NCBI GenBank assembly: GCA_013350335.1
Contig: CM023534.1
Location: forward strand, 2,604,001-2,668,000
DNA: 64,000 nucleotides
Source of the DNA: Chimonanthus salicifolius
Taxonomy: Eukaryota > Streptophyta > Magnoliopsida > Laurales > Calycanthaceae
Direction: 5' to 3'
The notes beneath the pieces were generated by a model, which worked only from the letters and a program-made list of their open reading frames with translations, made no database searches and was not told the origin of the DNA. The position numbers were made by a program, and so were the translations under genes. Of this stretch, positions 1 through 13,000 are shown one piece after another. How positions within the stretch are numbered: position 1 is the stretch's first letter; every line of letters starts with the position of its first letter.

Positions 1-388
1 CGGAATACATCAAAATTAAGCCATCGAAACTCCAACATGCAATCTCCCATTTCTTGAGGGGGAAGCAACTACTTAAACTACACCTATCTAAATAATGTTC
101 TATATTTTTTTAGCACATCTTTATTACTTTTGGTAGCTACCTTCTCCACTGTTCTCTCATGAATTAATTTATTTATTTGAATTTACTTTAAATCATCCTT
201 ATTTTTATTCACTTTTTTATGGTATTATTGAACTTCTATAGTTGTTCAAATAATATTCTAAATTTATTTTCTGTCTAATTATTATTGAAGTATGTCCCAT
301 TTTAACTAATTTATTTATATGATTTGAATGAATTAGAATAAGGGGAAGTGGTCATTTTTTGTTGAGAGAATATTTAAACTTACGCTTT
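1..388. other. AT-rich flank, no gene seen
   Basis: The stretch is AT-rich with stop codons in all frames and no recognisable repeat ends. I see nothing in it that supports a gene. Confidence 0.5.
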
Positions 389-862
389 AACGATCTGTCC
401 CGCTAGTACAATATTGTCTACTTTGAGTCCACACACAGGCCCACACGACTTTCCATTGGCGAGCCAACCCAATGTTGCTCCCAAAAGGTCTTATGCTAGA
501 AGGAGGAAGACTATCAATTATATGCCAAGGAATTTCAAATGCAACTAGCAATATGAGTCTTTTTCTCCTTCACAATATAGACCCCTTCTCGGTCGGGATA
601 TTGCAACATATCCCCCTTGAAGCAAAAGTTGTCTTCAGTTCTGCACATACAATAACTAAGCCCACACCCTTAGACAGATAGTTAAATAATTCTCTAATAT
701 CATTTGTAATGATCCGTCCCACCTAGCACAATATTGTCCACTTTGTACCCACACATAGGTCCGCATGGTTTTACATTGAGTCTGACCCAAAAGGCCTTAT
801 GCTCAGGAGAGGAGAGTACTCTCTTATAACCCCACCCCCTCCACCTCATGTGGGGTGTTACA
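389..862 (-). mobile_element. TRIM-type retroelement with two short LTR copies
   Basis: Two related copies lie in direct orientation. Copy 1 is about 389-608 and copy 2 is 705-862. Both carry a 'gtccc...ctag.acaatattgtc.actttg' core, then 'cccaaaaggnctatgct', and end in an 'aaca/ttaca' terminus. Copy 2 runs from TGTAAT to GTGTTACA. The 96-bp spacer ends with 'ctctaatatcatt' just before copy 2. Read on the minus strand this is a degenerate match to the TGGTATCAGAG primer-binding motif of plant retroelements, so the element reads leftwards. There is no coding capacity. I found no convincing target duplication, probably because of age. Recognition of the family as a TRIM is from memory and structure. 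Confidence 0.6.
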
Positions 863-1679
863 CATACCTATAAAAAAGGATGGTGATAAATTCATTTAGG
901 TTTTTTAGTAAATATGTGACCTATTAAAATTAGCTTAGTTGAACCAATCAACTCATATTTCTAAATGTTATCAAATTTAAAGACTAAAAATAGTCAAACT
1001 AATCAAATTTTGAAGATCCCACCCCACCAATTTCTCTCTATTTAATGGGATCACGCGATGTACAGGATAATACACTAAACACCACTATAGGTGATATATG
1101 TGGAATAGCAATATCTCTTCATGGAGTAGAATTTCAGCACTTAAGCTCAGATGGGTCTCACCATCATCGAATGTTTCTTCATTTGACTCAATTGATCCAC
1201 TCAAGTTTCAATTGCTGCATCACTAGCAAACAGCAGAGATTAATATTTTTTTCAAAAATCTAGGAATTAGATTCACAAGTACCAAGATTAAGTAACATTT
1301 GAACTATGACATTTAAATCTAAATTATTTTTAATGTCTAAGCGGTAGCTCAAAACTGATATTGAATCAATGCATCTATCCATAATGCAGTTTGTCCTGTT
1401 GGATCACACACAGATGGACCACTTTTTTTAACTAATAGTTTGTATATTTAATCAATCGAACAATAGTTATATCGGTCAATAATACAGTAGATACTATTGA
1501 TACATTTTAAAAAAAAATATTGAAAAAAACGGTTTCAACCTTTTCGAATTGAATTGTAGTGATTTTAAAAAGGTTTGACCGTACCAAATATCTTTCTCCT
1601 AAAGTTATACTATTTTGAGTTATATTTATCAATTTTTTTAAAATTTTGACTTTAAAATAATATAAAATTAGGAGTTTTT
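863..1679. other. AT-rich intergenic DNA, nothing recognised
   Basis: Only short chance open frames are present, such as a 72-codon frame at 1045-1263 that resembles nothing I know. No repeat ends or promoter signals were recognised. Confidence 0.4.
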
Positions 1680-1870
1680 AAATGTATGTCTCATGAAATA
1701 AGTCTTAAGTTCGATTTATTCTTAACCCCTCTAGGCTACTCTTTATAAAATTACTCTCCCATTGACTAAACCAATATATGTGGATTCAGAGGTTTACACA
1801 TATTCGTAAGATTAATTTATCTCCAAGGCTCTAATATGGGGTGTGAATACCCATTTTACCAAAAAAATAG
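1680..1870 (+). mobile_element. tRNA-derived SINE copy (family 1)
   Basis: A box-B-like 'taagttcgattta' lies near the 5' end. The body resembles the copy at 32690-32882, including 'atgtggattcagaggttta', 'atctccaa' and a terminal 'aatacccat' followed by a short A-rich tail near 1860. Both copies are on the plus strand. The box A region is poorly preserved, so the 5' end is approximate. Confidence 0.5.
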
Positions 1871-2936
1871 GAGTTTTTTGTAAAAAAATTAATGAAATAA
1901 TATTCACTGCATATAGAATTCAATACACATGTGTTAATGTAATTGTCAAAGTTTATAGGATATCTATATACACTTTCAAGTTTTTTTTTTTTTGAAAATT
2001 TAATGAAAGTTGGGTTTTTTTAAATATTTCTTGTTGTTTAGTTTCTTGTGGAAAACATAATGGATGATATACTATTGTTTCTATAATTAAATAACGAGCC
2101 GCTGATGTGATTGATATATATTTTAGAATGTTTGTTTGATTTTTCTAATATTTCAATATTTTTATGAAATTTAAATTATTTTACAATAAAAAATTTATGA
2201 ATTGTAGTAGAAGATACATGTCAATGGAGAATACTTGAGCATGTGAATTTCATATTACATATATTTTTTTATATTGGTTTCTAACTTTGTACAATTTTTA
2301 GATTACTTTTCAAATTTTAAGATATATTTTCATCAAAATTTTGACTTTCAAATGTCTTACAGTCTATAAAAATTATTGTTATTTTTAACAAACAAAATGT
2401 CCATCCTAGATTTTCTACTTTTTCCTTATTATCTTATTTTTTTGTATTTAAAAAAAATAAAAATTAGAGGAAAGAGAAAAGATTTATAGCTGATATTATA
2501 TTTACCGCATACCGATATTAAAACTTTAAATTGGAATTTATATATAGATCATGATGGATCCTATCTGATTCATTGTTGATTTGTTGTTTGCTTGCGCTGC
2601 AATGAGGGGATATTATTACCATAAAAAGATTATAGTACTATGGAAATTCAGTTGACCCATGAGACACCAAACAAAACCTCCTCTTGTCAGTTGTCACACA
2701 CTTACACTTAAAGTTGCCACCCGACAGTTCTAGCTTTATTAAAGCGCCATCCTTCGTGATTTCCTCGTGTAATTCGATTCCTTCTCATTTGTCTCTGCAA
2801 CCGTTTCTTTAGCAATGCAATTTCATGTTCTTTAACTTGATCTTGCATTTAATTTCAAGGATAAGCGGAAGAAAATTGGCAGGAAGGATATTGTGTTTGT
2901 GTTTTTATTTAATATCATCGTATAAGTAAAAAAAAT
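1871..2936. other. Very AT-rich intergenic DNA, nothing recognised
   Basis: The sequence contains many T and A runs and no open frame of note. No element ends were recognised. Confidence 0.4.
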
Positions 2937-3142
2937 ACAGTAAATTCTCTATAGTATATTATTCTATAAAATTATAATCTGTCTAAAATAATATATATAG
3001 TTGGATCCGAAATTAGATCGCTACAAAATATAATAAATATCTTATTGAATATATTCAAAATAAAAATATATTGTTCTAATTTTTTGTAAAATAATATTCT
3101 ATATATTCATAATACAATATTACTGCAAAAATATTTGTATCT
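2937..3142. repeat. AT-rich dispersed repeat, copy A
   Basis: This block matches 25112-25310 in the same orientation. Shared landmarks in order are 'tctatagt.tatta', 'tctataaa', 'aaaataatat', 'acaaaatataataaat', 'ttcanaataaaaatatant' and 'attactgcaaaa'. It lies about 0.9 kb upstream of the ABA4 start. Terminal inverted repeats were not clear, so its class is unknown; a degenerate MITE is possible. Confidence 0.55.
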
Positions 3143-4029
3143 CACTATTTAAACTCTAGAAAATTAAATTAAACTGAGATAGATTTCTATATAAATTTTA
3201 TTATTTTGATAATATTGATATTTTCATTCACATGCTTAAGAGTGAAAATAAAATCAGGATCTGTGTCATGCTTTTGGAGTCCGAAATTTTTAATGATTGT
3301 GGTGGTAGTGCTCTGGCTAGAGTCACTTGAGAAATTTCTTAAGTATCATCTTCCTCTATGTTCTGAAAAGATTGATCTCAAACACTTAATCCAATCTTAT
3401 ATTGGCTTTGGTTGATTGATCCAGATTAGAAATGAACGCATTTAAGAAGTAAACAAATCACACTCATAAAAAAAAAGATGTATATTATATTTATGACGTT
3501 CTCGATTACACGAAGGAAATGACCACAAAATTTAATGTTTCTAAATTTTTATAAAAATTATCCACTTTAAAAATATCTTCTAGATAGACCGATTGAACCT
3601 CACCCCCACAGCTTCACGTAGTCCAGGGCAACCGTGGCGCCGGAGACAGCGGGTATCTGAGTTCGATAAAAACTCAGTTCTTTTACAGATTTTAAGTTAA
3701 TAATAGAAAGATATGAAAATCAAAATTTCATATAATTTTATAGAAAAAAACCGGCCCGATATCGCACCTTCAGTTTCTGCGCGATACTGCACATGCGCAG
3801 AGCTTCTGCTGCTGAGTAAGCAAAACCTTTTTTTGGTACAGATTGAAAGCAGAACATCCCATTTGGACAATGCTCTGTCACAAGAGCAGAACACTGTTAT
3901 TTGTAAATGGAAAGCCAGCTAATTATAAGACCACAATGACTAACACCTTTCTTCCTGCTCTTCTTCTTCTCCTACCTCTTCTCATTTTTGTTGGGTTTCT
4001 CGTTTTCTACTTTCCAAACTGAGGAGGAG
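3143..4029 (+). promoter_or_regulatory. Upstream region and 5' leader of ABA4
   Basis: This non-coding stretch precedes the ABA4 start codon at 4030. It becomes less AT-rich from about 3590. The last 100 bases are a C/T-rich leader typical of plant 5' UTRs. I could not place a TATA box or transcription start with confidence. A 28-codon upstream open frame sits at 3936-4022. Confidence 0.4.
3936..4022 (+). CDS. Possible upstream ORF in the ABA4 leader (28 aa)
   Basis: The frame starts ATG in a good plant context (A at -3, A at +4). It encodes a very hydrophobic, leucine-rich 28-residue peptide and stops at TGA 4020-4022, seven bases before the ABA4 ATG. If the transcript starts upstream of 3936, ribosomes would meet this frame first and it could lower ABA4 translation. 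Whether it lies in the mRNA is not shown by the sequence. The hydrophobic character may simply reflect a pyrimidine-rich leader. Confidence 0.3.
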   Translation: MTNTFLPALLLLLPLLIFVGFLVFYFPN

Positions 4030-4074
4030 ATGGATTTGGTGAGCTGTTCTTGCCATCCACACACCCCTCTCAAG
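4030..4074 (+). CDS. ABA4: ABA4 exon 1
   Basis: It encodes 15 residues beginning '[15 protein letters not shown]', in phase 0, followed by the donor gtctaa. It is the start of the plastid transit peptide and the least conserved, so least certain, part of the model. Confidence 0.75.
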
Positions 4075-7000
4075 GTCTAATCTTCCACCTTTCTCCTTTT
4101 GCTTTTCTTTATCTACATCTGCACTTTCTTGCATTGTGGTGATGTGGGGAGATGATGACAACTTCTATTCTCACTTGGGTTTTTGCTATTTCTCTGATTT
4201 CTCCATTGGGCTCCCCTTTTTTTTTTGGGTTTTTCCTTTTTGACTTCTTGAATTTAACTATTTAAGCTTTAATTTGGGCGTATATATCATTTCTTTTTAA
4301 TGGGTACTTGGCCATTTTTTATTTTCCCCTAAATTTCTTTCAAACAGTCACTTGTTTTTTTTTTCTGGAAATTCATTATTCAGTGTGCTTACAAATCGTT
4401 TTGTGCTCATTGTATTCAGTGTATTTCATATTCTTCTCAATTTCCTTGTTGGTCGGAGTTCTCAATTTCCTTGTTGGTCGGAGTTACTTGTTTTTCATGA
4501 TACTGGTTGGGTGGCTGATTTTGAAACAATGTAAACGAGTCACTCATTTTATTTAACCAAGCGAATGCAATGTTTACATAATTCACTTCTTTATCTGTTA
4601 TTGCCTATATTTTAATTCTGATTGTTTGTATGGTTCATAAATATAATCTCATCTGCAGAAATGATGAGTGCAGGAGATCTGACCTCAATAAGGTCAGGCC
4701 TAGGAACTCCACCATCCATTGGTGAACTTTTAAATGTTTTTAAAATGGATGGTGGAGATGCCCTCTGACCATATGATGCTCTGGTCCCCTGCACCTGATC
4801 ATTTCTCATCTCATTTTACTATGTGTTTTACTAGATTTAATTGGATTTTTTATGTCTTTGAATTTCATGGGAGTTACCTTAGGTTATTTGATATAACTGC
4901 CAGATATTCTTTGCTAACCTAAATAAATTTCCACTAGAGGCAATGAACTATTGAGTCCTTATGAATGTGCATAGACAAGCGACTCAGGGATTTTCAATTG
5001 TGGGCCTGCATGAAAATAACATTTATACTGATTGAGTTTGGTTGTGAATTTTTCATAGTTTGTTCAAAGTGGTTATGAGTACCAATTGTAAATACAACCT
5101 GAGTTATAACCTGCATTTATCTTGAATCCCAATGCCTGTGCTAAGCTATACTGCTTTGATGTTGTATAATTATTGAGTCACTTCTTTGCTAAACATGCAG
5201 CTTCATCTCATTCTTTTAGGTTTTATGTTCTTAGGTTAGATACCAACATGTTAAGTCAGCTCATTTTCAGGAGTGCTTGTGGCTTGGACTAACAAGGAGA
5301 GAATGTTAAGCTATAGTGGATTGACATACCACCCAGGGTGCATTCTGAACCAAGCAAAATTTGGTGGTCATTACTAACCTTAATATATGTGTGTTGTGTG
5401 TGTATATATATTTTGTTATCGATAGGGGAGCACCTACATCTCGCTAAAAGACAACGAAAGAAACCATGGCATAGAAACTAGTTTTTACTTGGTCGAGTCG
5501 GTCGAGTCAACTCGAGTCTAAGAGAATTTCAAGAAACTTTATGTAAGCTCAGTGAGTCTAAGAGATTTTCAAGAAACCTCATGTAAAACTCAGTGGTTGG
5601 TCTTTTAAAATTCTTCAAGGACAAACTTGGAAAAGAAAATAAATATAAAAGAGATTTTCAAGAAACCTCATGTAAAACTCAATGGTTGGTCTTTTAAATT
5701 TCTTCAAGGACAAACTTGGAAAAGAAAAATAAATATAAAAAATAGCCTTGTTTCTAGGAACAAAGAGAGAAGAATGGAGCTTTTATGAGCTTCTTAGTCT
5801 TATTCTATGTTTTATTCTCCATTTCTTGACTAGTTTCCTTTTATTTTTAATTTTTTTTCTTTTTCTTATTCCTTTCTTCTTTTTATTTTAGTTTTATCAT
5901 CGTCGTCGTTGTCGTCATCATCATCATCATCATTATAGCCATTTATCCCATGAATCTGGGTTGGCCTTCATATTTGGATTTAGGCAAATTATTTCCATGG
6001 GCCAATTATCTGTCTAACGTCCATGGGACTTGAACCCACAAGCTCTTGGGTGCAACCATGATTTTTATTCTAGTTTTAGTTTTTGTTTCTCTATTTTTGT
6101 TCTTTTGTTTTTTCTTTTTCCTCCATTTAGGATTTTTTTTTTATTTAGGTTTTTTATTTTTATATTTTAATAAGTTTTGATTTATATAATATATTACAAT
6201 ATTATTGATGGGTTTGACTCATTCTTGCTTTTTGTCTTTGGTCAGAACTTGCCTTAGTTTCGAGTTGATTTGACTTGGAAAAAAATCAAGTTGAGTCAAG
6301 TTTTTTTAACTATGAAAGAAACCCGCTACCCAAAGTCGATACTTTCTTTCCAAGCTTGAAATAAGTCCCATATTGGGATCCCTTGGAGCTCTTTGCAAGA
6401 AGCTGCCCAAAAATGCAGAAGGGGTCTAGAAAGAGCGCGAACACCTTTTTCTTTTGTTTTGGGAAAATAAACCATATATCAGCAACTAATTGGATGGGAA
6501 ACAAACCAGTGCAAAATTAAGTACCTATTGGACTATTGAGAGGATCATGGTTTTGGGTCCTTGACCTTTAATACAGCATTGGAGCTAGATAAATTGAGTA
6601 AATAATGGAAGTGAAAAAAAAACTCTCCCCAATCTTTCATCATCTTCTCTTTGCTCGTCTCCATCACTGTAGCTGGTTTTCATCAACTTGGATCCATTTC
6701 TCTTTCCTAACAATCTCATATAAGCCATTGGGGAGTGGGAACTCAAACTCAAGACACTTTTTGAGTGTTGGGCTTGAGTCTAACTAGCTTATTGGTTGCT
6801 TCATGAGGCCACATGAAGGCGTCCCATATGTGAAGCTGCTCCAACACATCAACAACCAAAGCTTAGCTGTTCGCATCCAGTCAATTGGGCTGTCCTTGTC
6901 CTTAAGAAAGTCAAGGAGAGGTTTTGAGCCAGTCTGTAAAATGTCTTGTATGTATCATATGATTAGTTGTGATGCTGTTGCCAGTGTCGTGGTATCATTG

Positions 7001-10000
7001 CTGTCTGTAGGATGCGAGAGTTTTAGTATTGCAACGGTGCTAAGGGATGAATCAACCAATTCTGGCATTATTTTGCTCAATGTTTCAGCAACAATGATAA
7101 AAACAGATGATGAGAGTTGATGCCTTGTCTAATACCTCTCACAGCATGAAGAACACCCATCATCCTTGCTCTCATCTTTTACCAAACCCCACTCTTTGCA
7201 CAGAAGCATCAAGAAAATTATGATCCACTCTATTGTAGGCCTTGTCGTAGGTTTTTATGAAGTCCAATTTGTAAACAAGGCAATCTATGGTTTCATCAGC
7301 AGTTAGGGTAGTATCAACATTCAGTGCTCAAGATACCATCTTGGGTTTGGGCTCCTTGTAATCATTAATGGTTGGATTGGATTGCCACCCTAAGGATGAG
7401 TTCCATATAGTTGATATTGTCGATCCACTTATTTGCACACATGGAATGGGATGGATGGACTTATGGACCAGTGGATCAAGGTTGTTGGTCTAGTTCATTG
7501 TTGCGAGTTACTGTTCTTGGTATGATAACCACTGCTCACTTGTGATGTGATGAAAATTTCCTTCTTCTTTATTAGGACTTTCTTGGGATAGTAATAGGAA
7601 AGTCTCACTAATAAAGTAAATAAAAATAGAAATATAACTATGGTGGCAGGGATGCTTATGATATGATGGATTTGGTGTATATGAATGAAAGATGGAATTA
7701 GAAATGAGTCCATGATTGGAATCCCAACATTGTGTTTGCGATATTCGTTGGATGCCAGTTTTTCTGCTGTAAATGGGCTGCCACATTGGCCAACATCGTC
7801 CAGATTTCTTGGAAACTGTTTGAGGGGGTTTGACTAGATTTATATGTGATTTGCTTTTACCCATATTTCCATTGGAATTGCCATGTCAAAGCATTGTTGC
7901 ATAGAAAAATTCATGGCTTTTCTGCTTGAAAATATCTTACCCGCAACCAACAATTGATGCATGTGCACACACACACACACCCCAATCTATAATTGGAAAA
8001 AATGGATTCAGTATGTGCGCATGGGTGCATGCCTGTGATGTGTTTTGGTGAAAGGGTTGAAGTGGGTGGGGTGAATGGTTAATGTACCCTAGAGGTTATC
8101 CTACAGAAGGAAAAAAATGAAAAATTGTTGTTTAGGATCAGTCGGGCACATGCATAGTAGACCAGAAAAACACTGGTACAAAGAAGTGAAGGATTATGAG
8201 TAGATGGTACTAGGAGAAGGGACAGTTCATTAAAGATTCAGATTTATGCTGTTAAAAAGATGTGATTAATTAATAGAGAACATAAATTTTTATAGTATGA
8301 ACTATGAACGTAAGTAGAACTCAGAAATCTGGCCCCGCATAAGTGGGATAGGTGGTTTGGTGATGATAATGAAGAAATAATTTAAAAAAGTGGAAACTTT
8401 AAAATGTATGTTAGGCAAACCATGTGATTATATTGCATTAATATTGTAATATTCTCAATATTGTAATCAATTTCAATTCTCATGATAACTATTGCATTCC
8501 TTCATGTCAGCAAAAACTGCAACAATACTGTGGTATTTCAATATATCAACGAGATCTGTGACAGTGGTCCAGAGTATGCTATGGTGAGTGGTGTTGTGTT
8601 GAAGATTGTAATAGACATTTGAGTCAGTCTGGAAAAAGATATTATTTAATTTCATATGCCAACTCATTATCATAAGACAAACACTCCCAATTCTAAAGTA
8701 TGCCTTTTCTTGATTCCACCTTAGACTATGATGCAACTTTCTGCTTCGCCATGTTGAAAGCAGATCTTAAACTTTTTGTTCATATTTTATATTTTCTTGG
8801 ATCTTTAATTGCTGGCCCATGTTTTTGTATAGTTATCAATTTCACACATGTTCATTTTGTTGTCTCAGTAGTTCGTTGTGGATTCTTATGCTCTTTTCTC
8901 CATATTGTAAGACCTTCTGTGGTTGTTAGTACCCTTTGCCACAGTTCATGTGGAGACTACAAGTCTTTTTTTTTTTTGACAAGAACAAGAAGTCATTTTG
9001 TTGTAGTGCAATGTTGCACTCATCTTACTCATAGCAGGTGATTGAGTTGTATTAGTGCTTAAATGGGTCTTGTATTGTAGGTTGGTCGAGCCCTGAAAGC
9101 TAGTGTGCCCTTTCCCGCTCATTGGATAGGACAGAGGTCAACCTTTGCTTTTAGAGGTGCAAGCACCGAACTTTTTGGTCAATCGGTTGCAAGAGTGGGA
9201 AGAAGTCCTCAAAGTAGTTGGAGTTTTGTTGGAGGGTCAAGAGTCATACCCCAACCTGAAGTGGAGAGATTTGTGACTTACAGAAAGAGCTATAGCCCAT
9301 CTGCTTCATGTAACCATTTCTTTCTAATTTAAGAAATTATTCATTCAAAGCTGAAAATGACTTCAATTTTATCTCTAATTTCTAGTTTTTTGCTTAGCAT
9401 ATAAGATAAATCACTGGGTTCATGCCAAACACATAATTAGTATCACCATCGTACTTGGAACTATTTTTATATCCCTTGATTCTCCCGTTGGATAGCATCA
9501 GCTATTTTAAATCTAGTTTTTGGCACTGTTCGAACTCAATGGTTGCTTAACATGCAATCTAAAAATTGTTATCCCTAAATTGTGACACCAAAACTGAATC
9601 CAGTGCAAGTTCATTAATTTTTTTCTTCTTGCCTCCATTATAATTAACTTCGTTGGAGGCATAATTGTCGAGGAATATTTATTCGCATACTCTCATAGTA
9701 TATAATATGTAGAAAAACTGTCTTTCTTTTATTCCTGATTTTGTTCATCCTTGATTCATGAAATTATTGTAGACCGCTTGTAATTGATACTGGTTGTAAC
9801 CATTTTTAGTTATAATCAATTGCTGCCTTCTTTAATCGGTGTAGCAAAATTACATGAAAATTTGTTCCTGCCCCTGAAAAATCTTTTTTTTTTCTCTCTT
9901 CAATTCATGAAGGCCACTTAGTTGACATGGTATGCAGAACACGGTTCTGATCCAGAGTTCTTTTTTAGGCTAGCTACAGTCATCACTACATTTATGCCTT

Positions 10001-13000
10001 AATAAATTTGAGGCCCACCACAGTAATAGCTGCAGTTCTGTTACAGCAACTTTGAGTCTGCTACAGTAATCTAATACAGTCATGCGGCTCACCTTTGATC
10101 ATCATATCAGGACAACATCTTATATTTTCTGAATCCTTATTTTATGCTTATTTATTGGTAATTTTTCTTAAGGTTTTCATTGCCTCTAGTTTAGTCTTTT
10201 TCCATGTCTGTGTAGTAAATTCGTTGTTATTCTTTTTAATCTTGGTGGTTCATTTTCCATCCTGCTCATTTTTTTGGCCTGTGTGACCCCAGAAAACTCT
10301 AGCTGTTTTTACAGTGCTGGCCCTGAGATGCCCTGAAATCTCAGGGGCCCTAGGCGCAGCAGGCCCTGAGATTGTGAGTAATGTCATTGGTCGCATTGGT
10401 GGGGGGCTTAAGCGGCGGCCTAGTCCCCTTATAGCCAGGGCCCTCTGTTTTTAGATTCCCTTCCCATCCATTGGATTAATTTTGTAATCCAGTGACTATG
10501 GGTCCCCTTTAAATGTTCACTTTTGGTTGCTGTTTGCGATGTCTGTTTCCCAGTCCTTTGGTTTTAATGCTACTTTTTTTTTTGATCCATTTCACGATTT
10601 TTGTGTCGCATATTGTTATTTTGCTTAAATCTCCCATCTTTGTTTTTTTCAAGATATGGTTACATTTTTTGCATATGCTTTTACATGATTTAGATCAATT
10701 TAAATTTTGAATATTTGTGCTTCCCATAGTTTTTTTTTTTTGAGCTGTAACAAAGGAGAAATATATTAATAGGAAAATGTACAATAGGGTCTACAAGGCT
10801 TAAACCGCTAGTAGAAAATACGAGTGTCGATGTGCAAGAAAGAAAACAGAAAACCAGAGAACCAGATACAAATTCTCTAAAAATATTGTTAGAAAATCCA
10901 AAAGAAACATTAAATCCTGAGATCCCGTGAAAGATCCTCCCCGCCTTTGCTAGAAAGTTGGTGAGTCCATTTGCTGATCTTCTAACAAGTGAGAAAGAAA
11001 CCTCCCTCCTGGCACAAAGAGTAGTAATCTCCCTGGCTATTGTTGTCATTCTCCAAGGTGGTCGTTTTGATACCCTTGCCCACTTGATTGCATTCGCCAA
11101 ATCCTCTTCAATTATTCACTTATCATGCCGCAATCCGTCCACAGAATTAGGGCTCTCCTAATGGCTAATAACTCTGCTTCGTTGGAATCTTTCACCCCTA
11201 TAGGCTCTCAAAAAACTAACGCAGATGATCTAGCTGAATTTCTCAAAACCCCACCTATCCCCGTGGGTCTAGGTTTTCCCCGTGAAGCCCCACGTTGAAC
11301 TTAAACATCCACTAATCGAGGGAGACATGCTTCTAGTCTAGTTGTTTTCCTATGAGAACCAGATAAGCTCCCCTCCCAAGAAGTGTAGAAGTCAACTAAC
11401 CATTTCCCTTACATTTCTTGTCCTGTTTTTATTTATCTTATTGTTCTCCACGTCCTCATCTAGTGCCTTTCGATCTGAGGATAAATAAGAAAATCCTACC
11501 CTTAAAAGTACCAATAAATTTCTAAATGAGCATAATTACTTTGGCGAGCCTCCTCATTTCTTTTGTCAACAAGCTAATCATGTTAGTCAGGATTTAGTCG
11601 ATCAGTTGTCTCTAGCAGGGGGAAATTCTGACTCTATTTGAGTAAATCAAAATACAATGCGCTTGTCCGAGGTTAGAAGAATGGTATTATTTCACCTTCA
11701 ACACATGCTTTGTATGCTCAGACAGGTGGCACATCATCTGCTATGCATATTTTTTCACCCCGTGGCCCATAGGTGATTAACTCAGTTGCTACATGTCACA
11801 TGGCTGGTAGTTGCCAAATTCTTTTTCTTCTTTTGTTTCTTCTTCCTTAGGGACAGTTAGACTTGTTGATGACACAACTTACATCATTGTTAAAGTTGTC
11901 AGTTCTCTCTTCAAATATTTCAATTGCATCTACCATACTTGTTCCATATTTATCTTCTAATCTTATATCAGTTAAGTCGCCTCACCAAAAATCTTAATTG
12001 CTCTATGACATTCTTTCCTAACCATTGCATTTTCCATGATTTGGTGATAAATGGTGATTGGTTGTATTTGCCAGAGCCTCACGTTCAGTTGCTTGCTGCT
12101 TATTCTATTCTCAATAATGCTCATCTGTGGCACTGCCATCATGGGCATCTTTTTATTTTTGTTTTAAAGTCCTTGTTGAAAGTGAGGGCTTTTCAGAGTT
12201 TTAATTGTGAGATGTGAATTATCTAAACATTTATGGACTTGCTTTCTTGTAATTAATCGATGTAGTGCTACTTTGTTTGCTTTAATTCATGCTGATGTTA
12301 TTCAATCACCAATTGTTTCTCCCAATGGATTTCAGTGCTGTCTTTTATTAATGATGCTTCCTGCATGACTTTGGATCTATGTTATAAAAAATGTAGTTTT
12401 TTCTATTTCAGTCTTTTCATAAGTGGGTCCGCACTTTGTTTGATCAGAACATTAAGGTTCTTTGCAGTGCTAAGGGTGGAGAATATTTGTTCCATCTTTT
12501 TTATTGTACTTACAGGCACATGGCATTGAATCTCAAACCTCATGTTCCTACACCCTCAACTGAATGGTGTTGCGGAATGGAAAAATTGTTAACTTCTTAA
12601 GGTTGTTCATTTCATCCTTAACATAAATGAAAGTACCAAAATCCTTTTAACTAGAAGTTGTATGACATTCATGCTATTTAAACAACGATGGGCATCACCA
12701 AGTTTAGAAAATAAATCTCCAGTTGATATTCTCTACTGTTCATCATGTGTCTTCTTTTCCTCTTAAAATTTGTAGTTGTGCTTGTTCCTATTGTTATAAA
12801 TTGTCAAACACTTCATCAAATACGTGCTTGTGGGCTAGTCTCACAAGGGTTATAAATGCATTGATCCTATGAACAGAAAAAGGTATGTTTCTATAGATAT
12901 CACCTGTTTGAAGACACTCCATGCTTGGATAAAATTTTGAAAGACTTCCAAAGCTATTTTTCCTCTACCTATTCTTGCCTTTCCTCCATAGTGTATACAT

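Larger units (their letters stand above)
4075..9080 (+). other. ABA4: ABA4 intron 1 (5.0 kb)
   Basis: The intron holds a foldback element, an 89-bp tandem duplication, a CAT/CGT microsatellite, a decayed LINE reverse transcriptase fragment and the 3' end of an RTE-like LINE, each listed separately. The remainder shows no exon I can support. Confidence 0.8.

Noticed and set aside
6803..7120. 105-codon plus-strand frame in ABA4 intron 1
   Set aside because: The minus strand of the same stretch carries LINE reverse transcriptase motifs, so this frame is a shadow.
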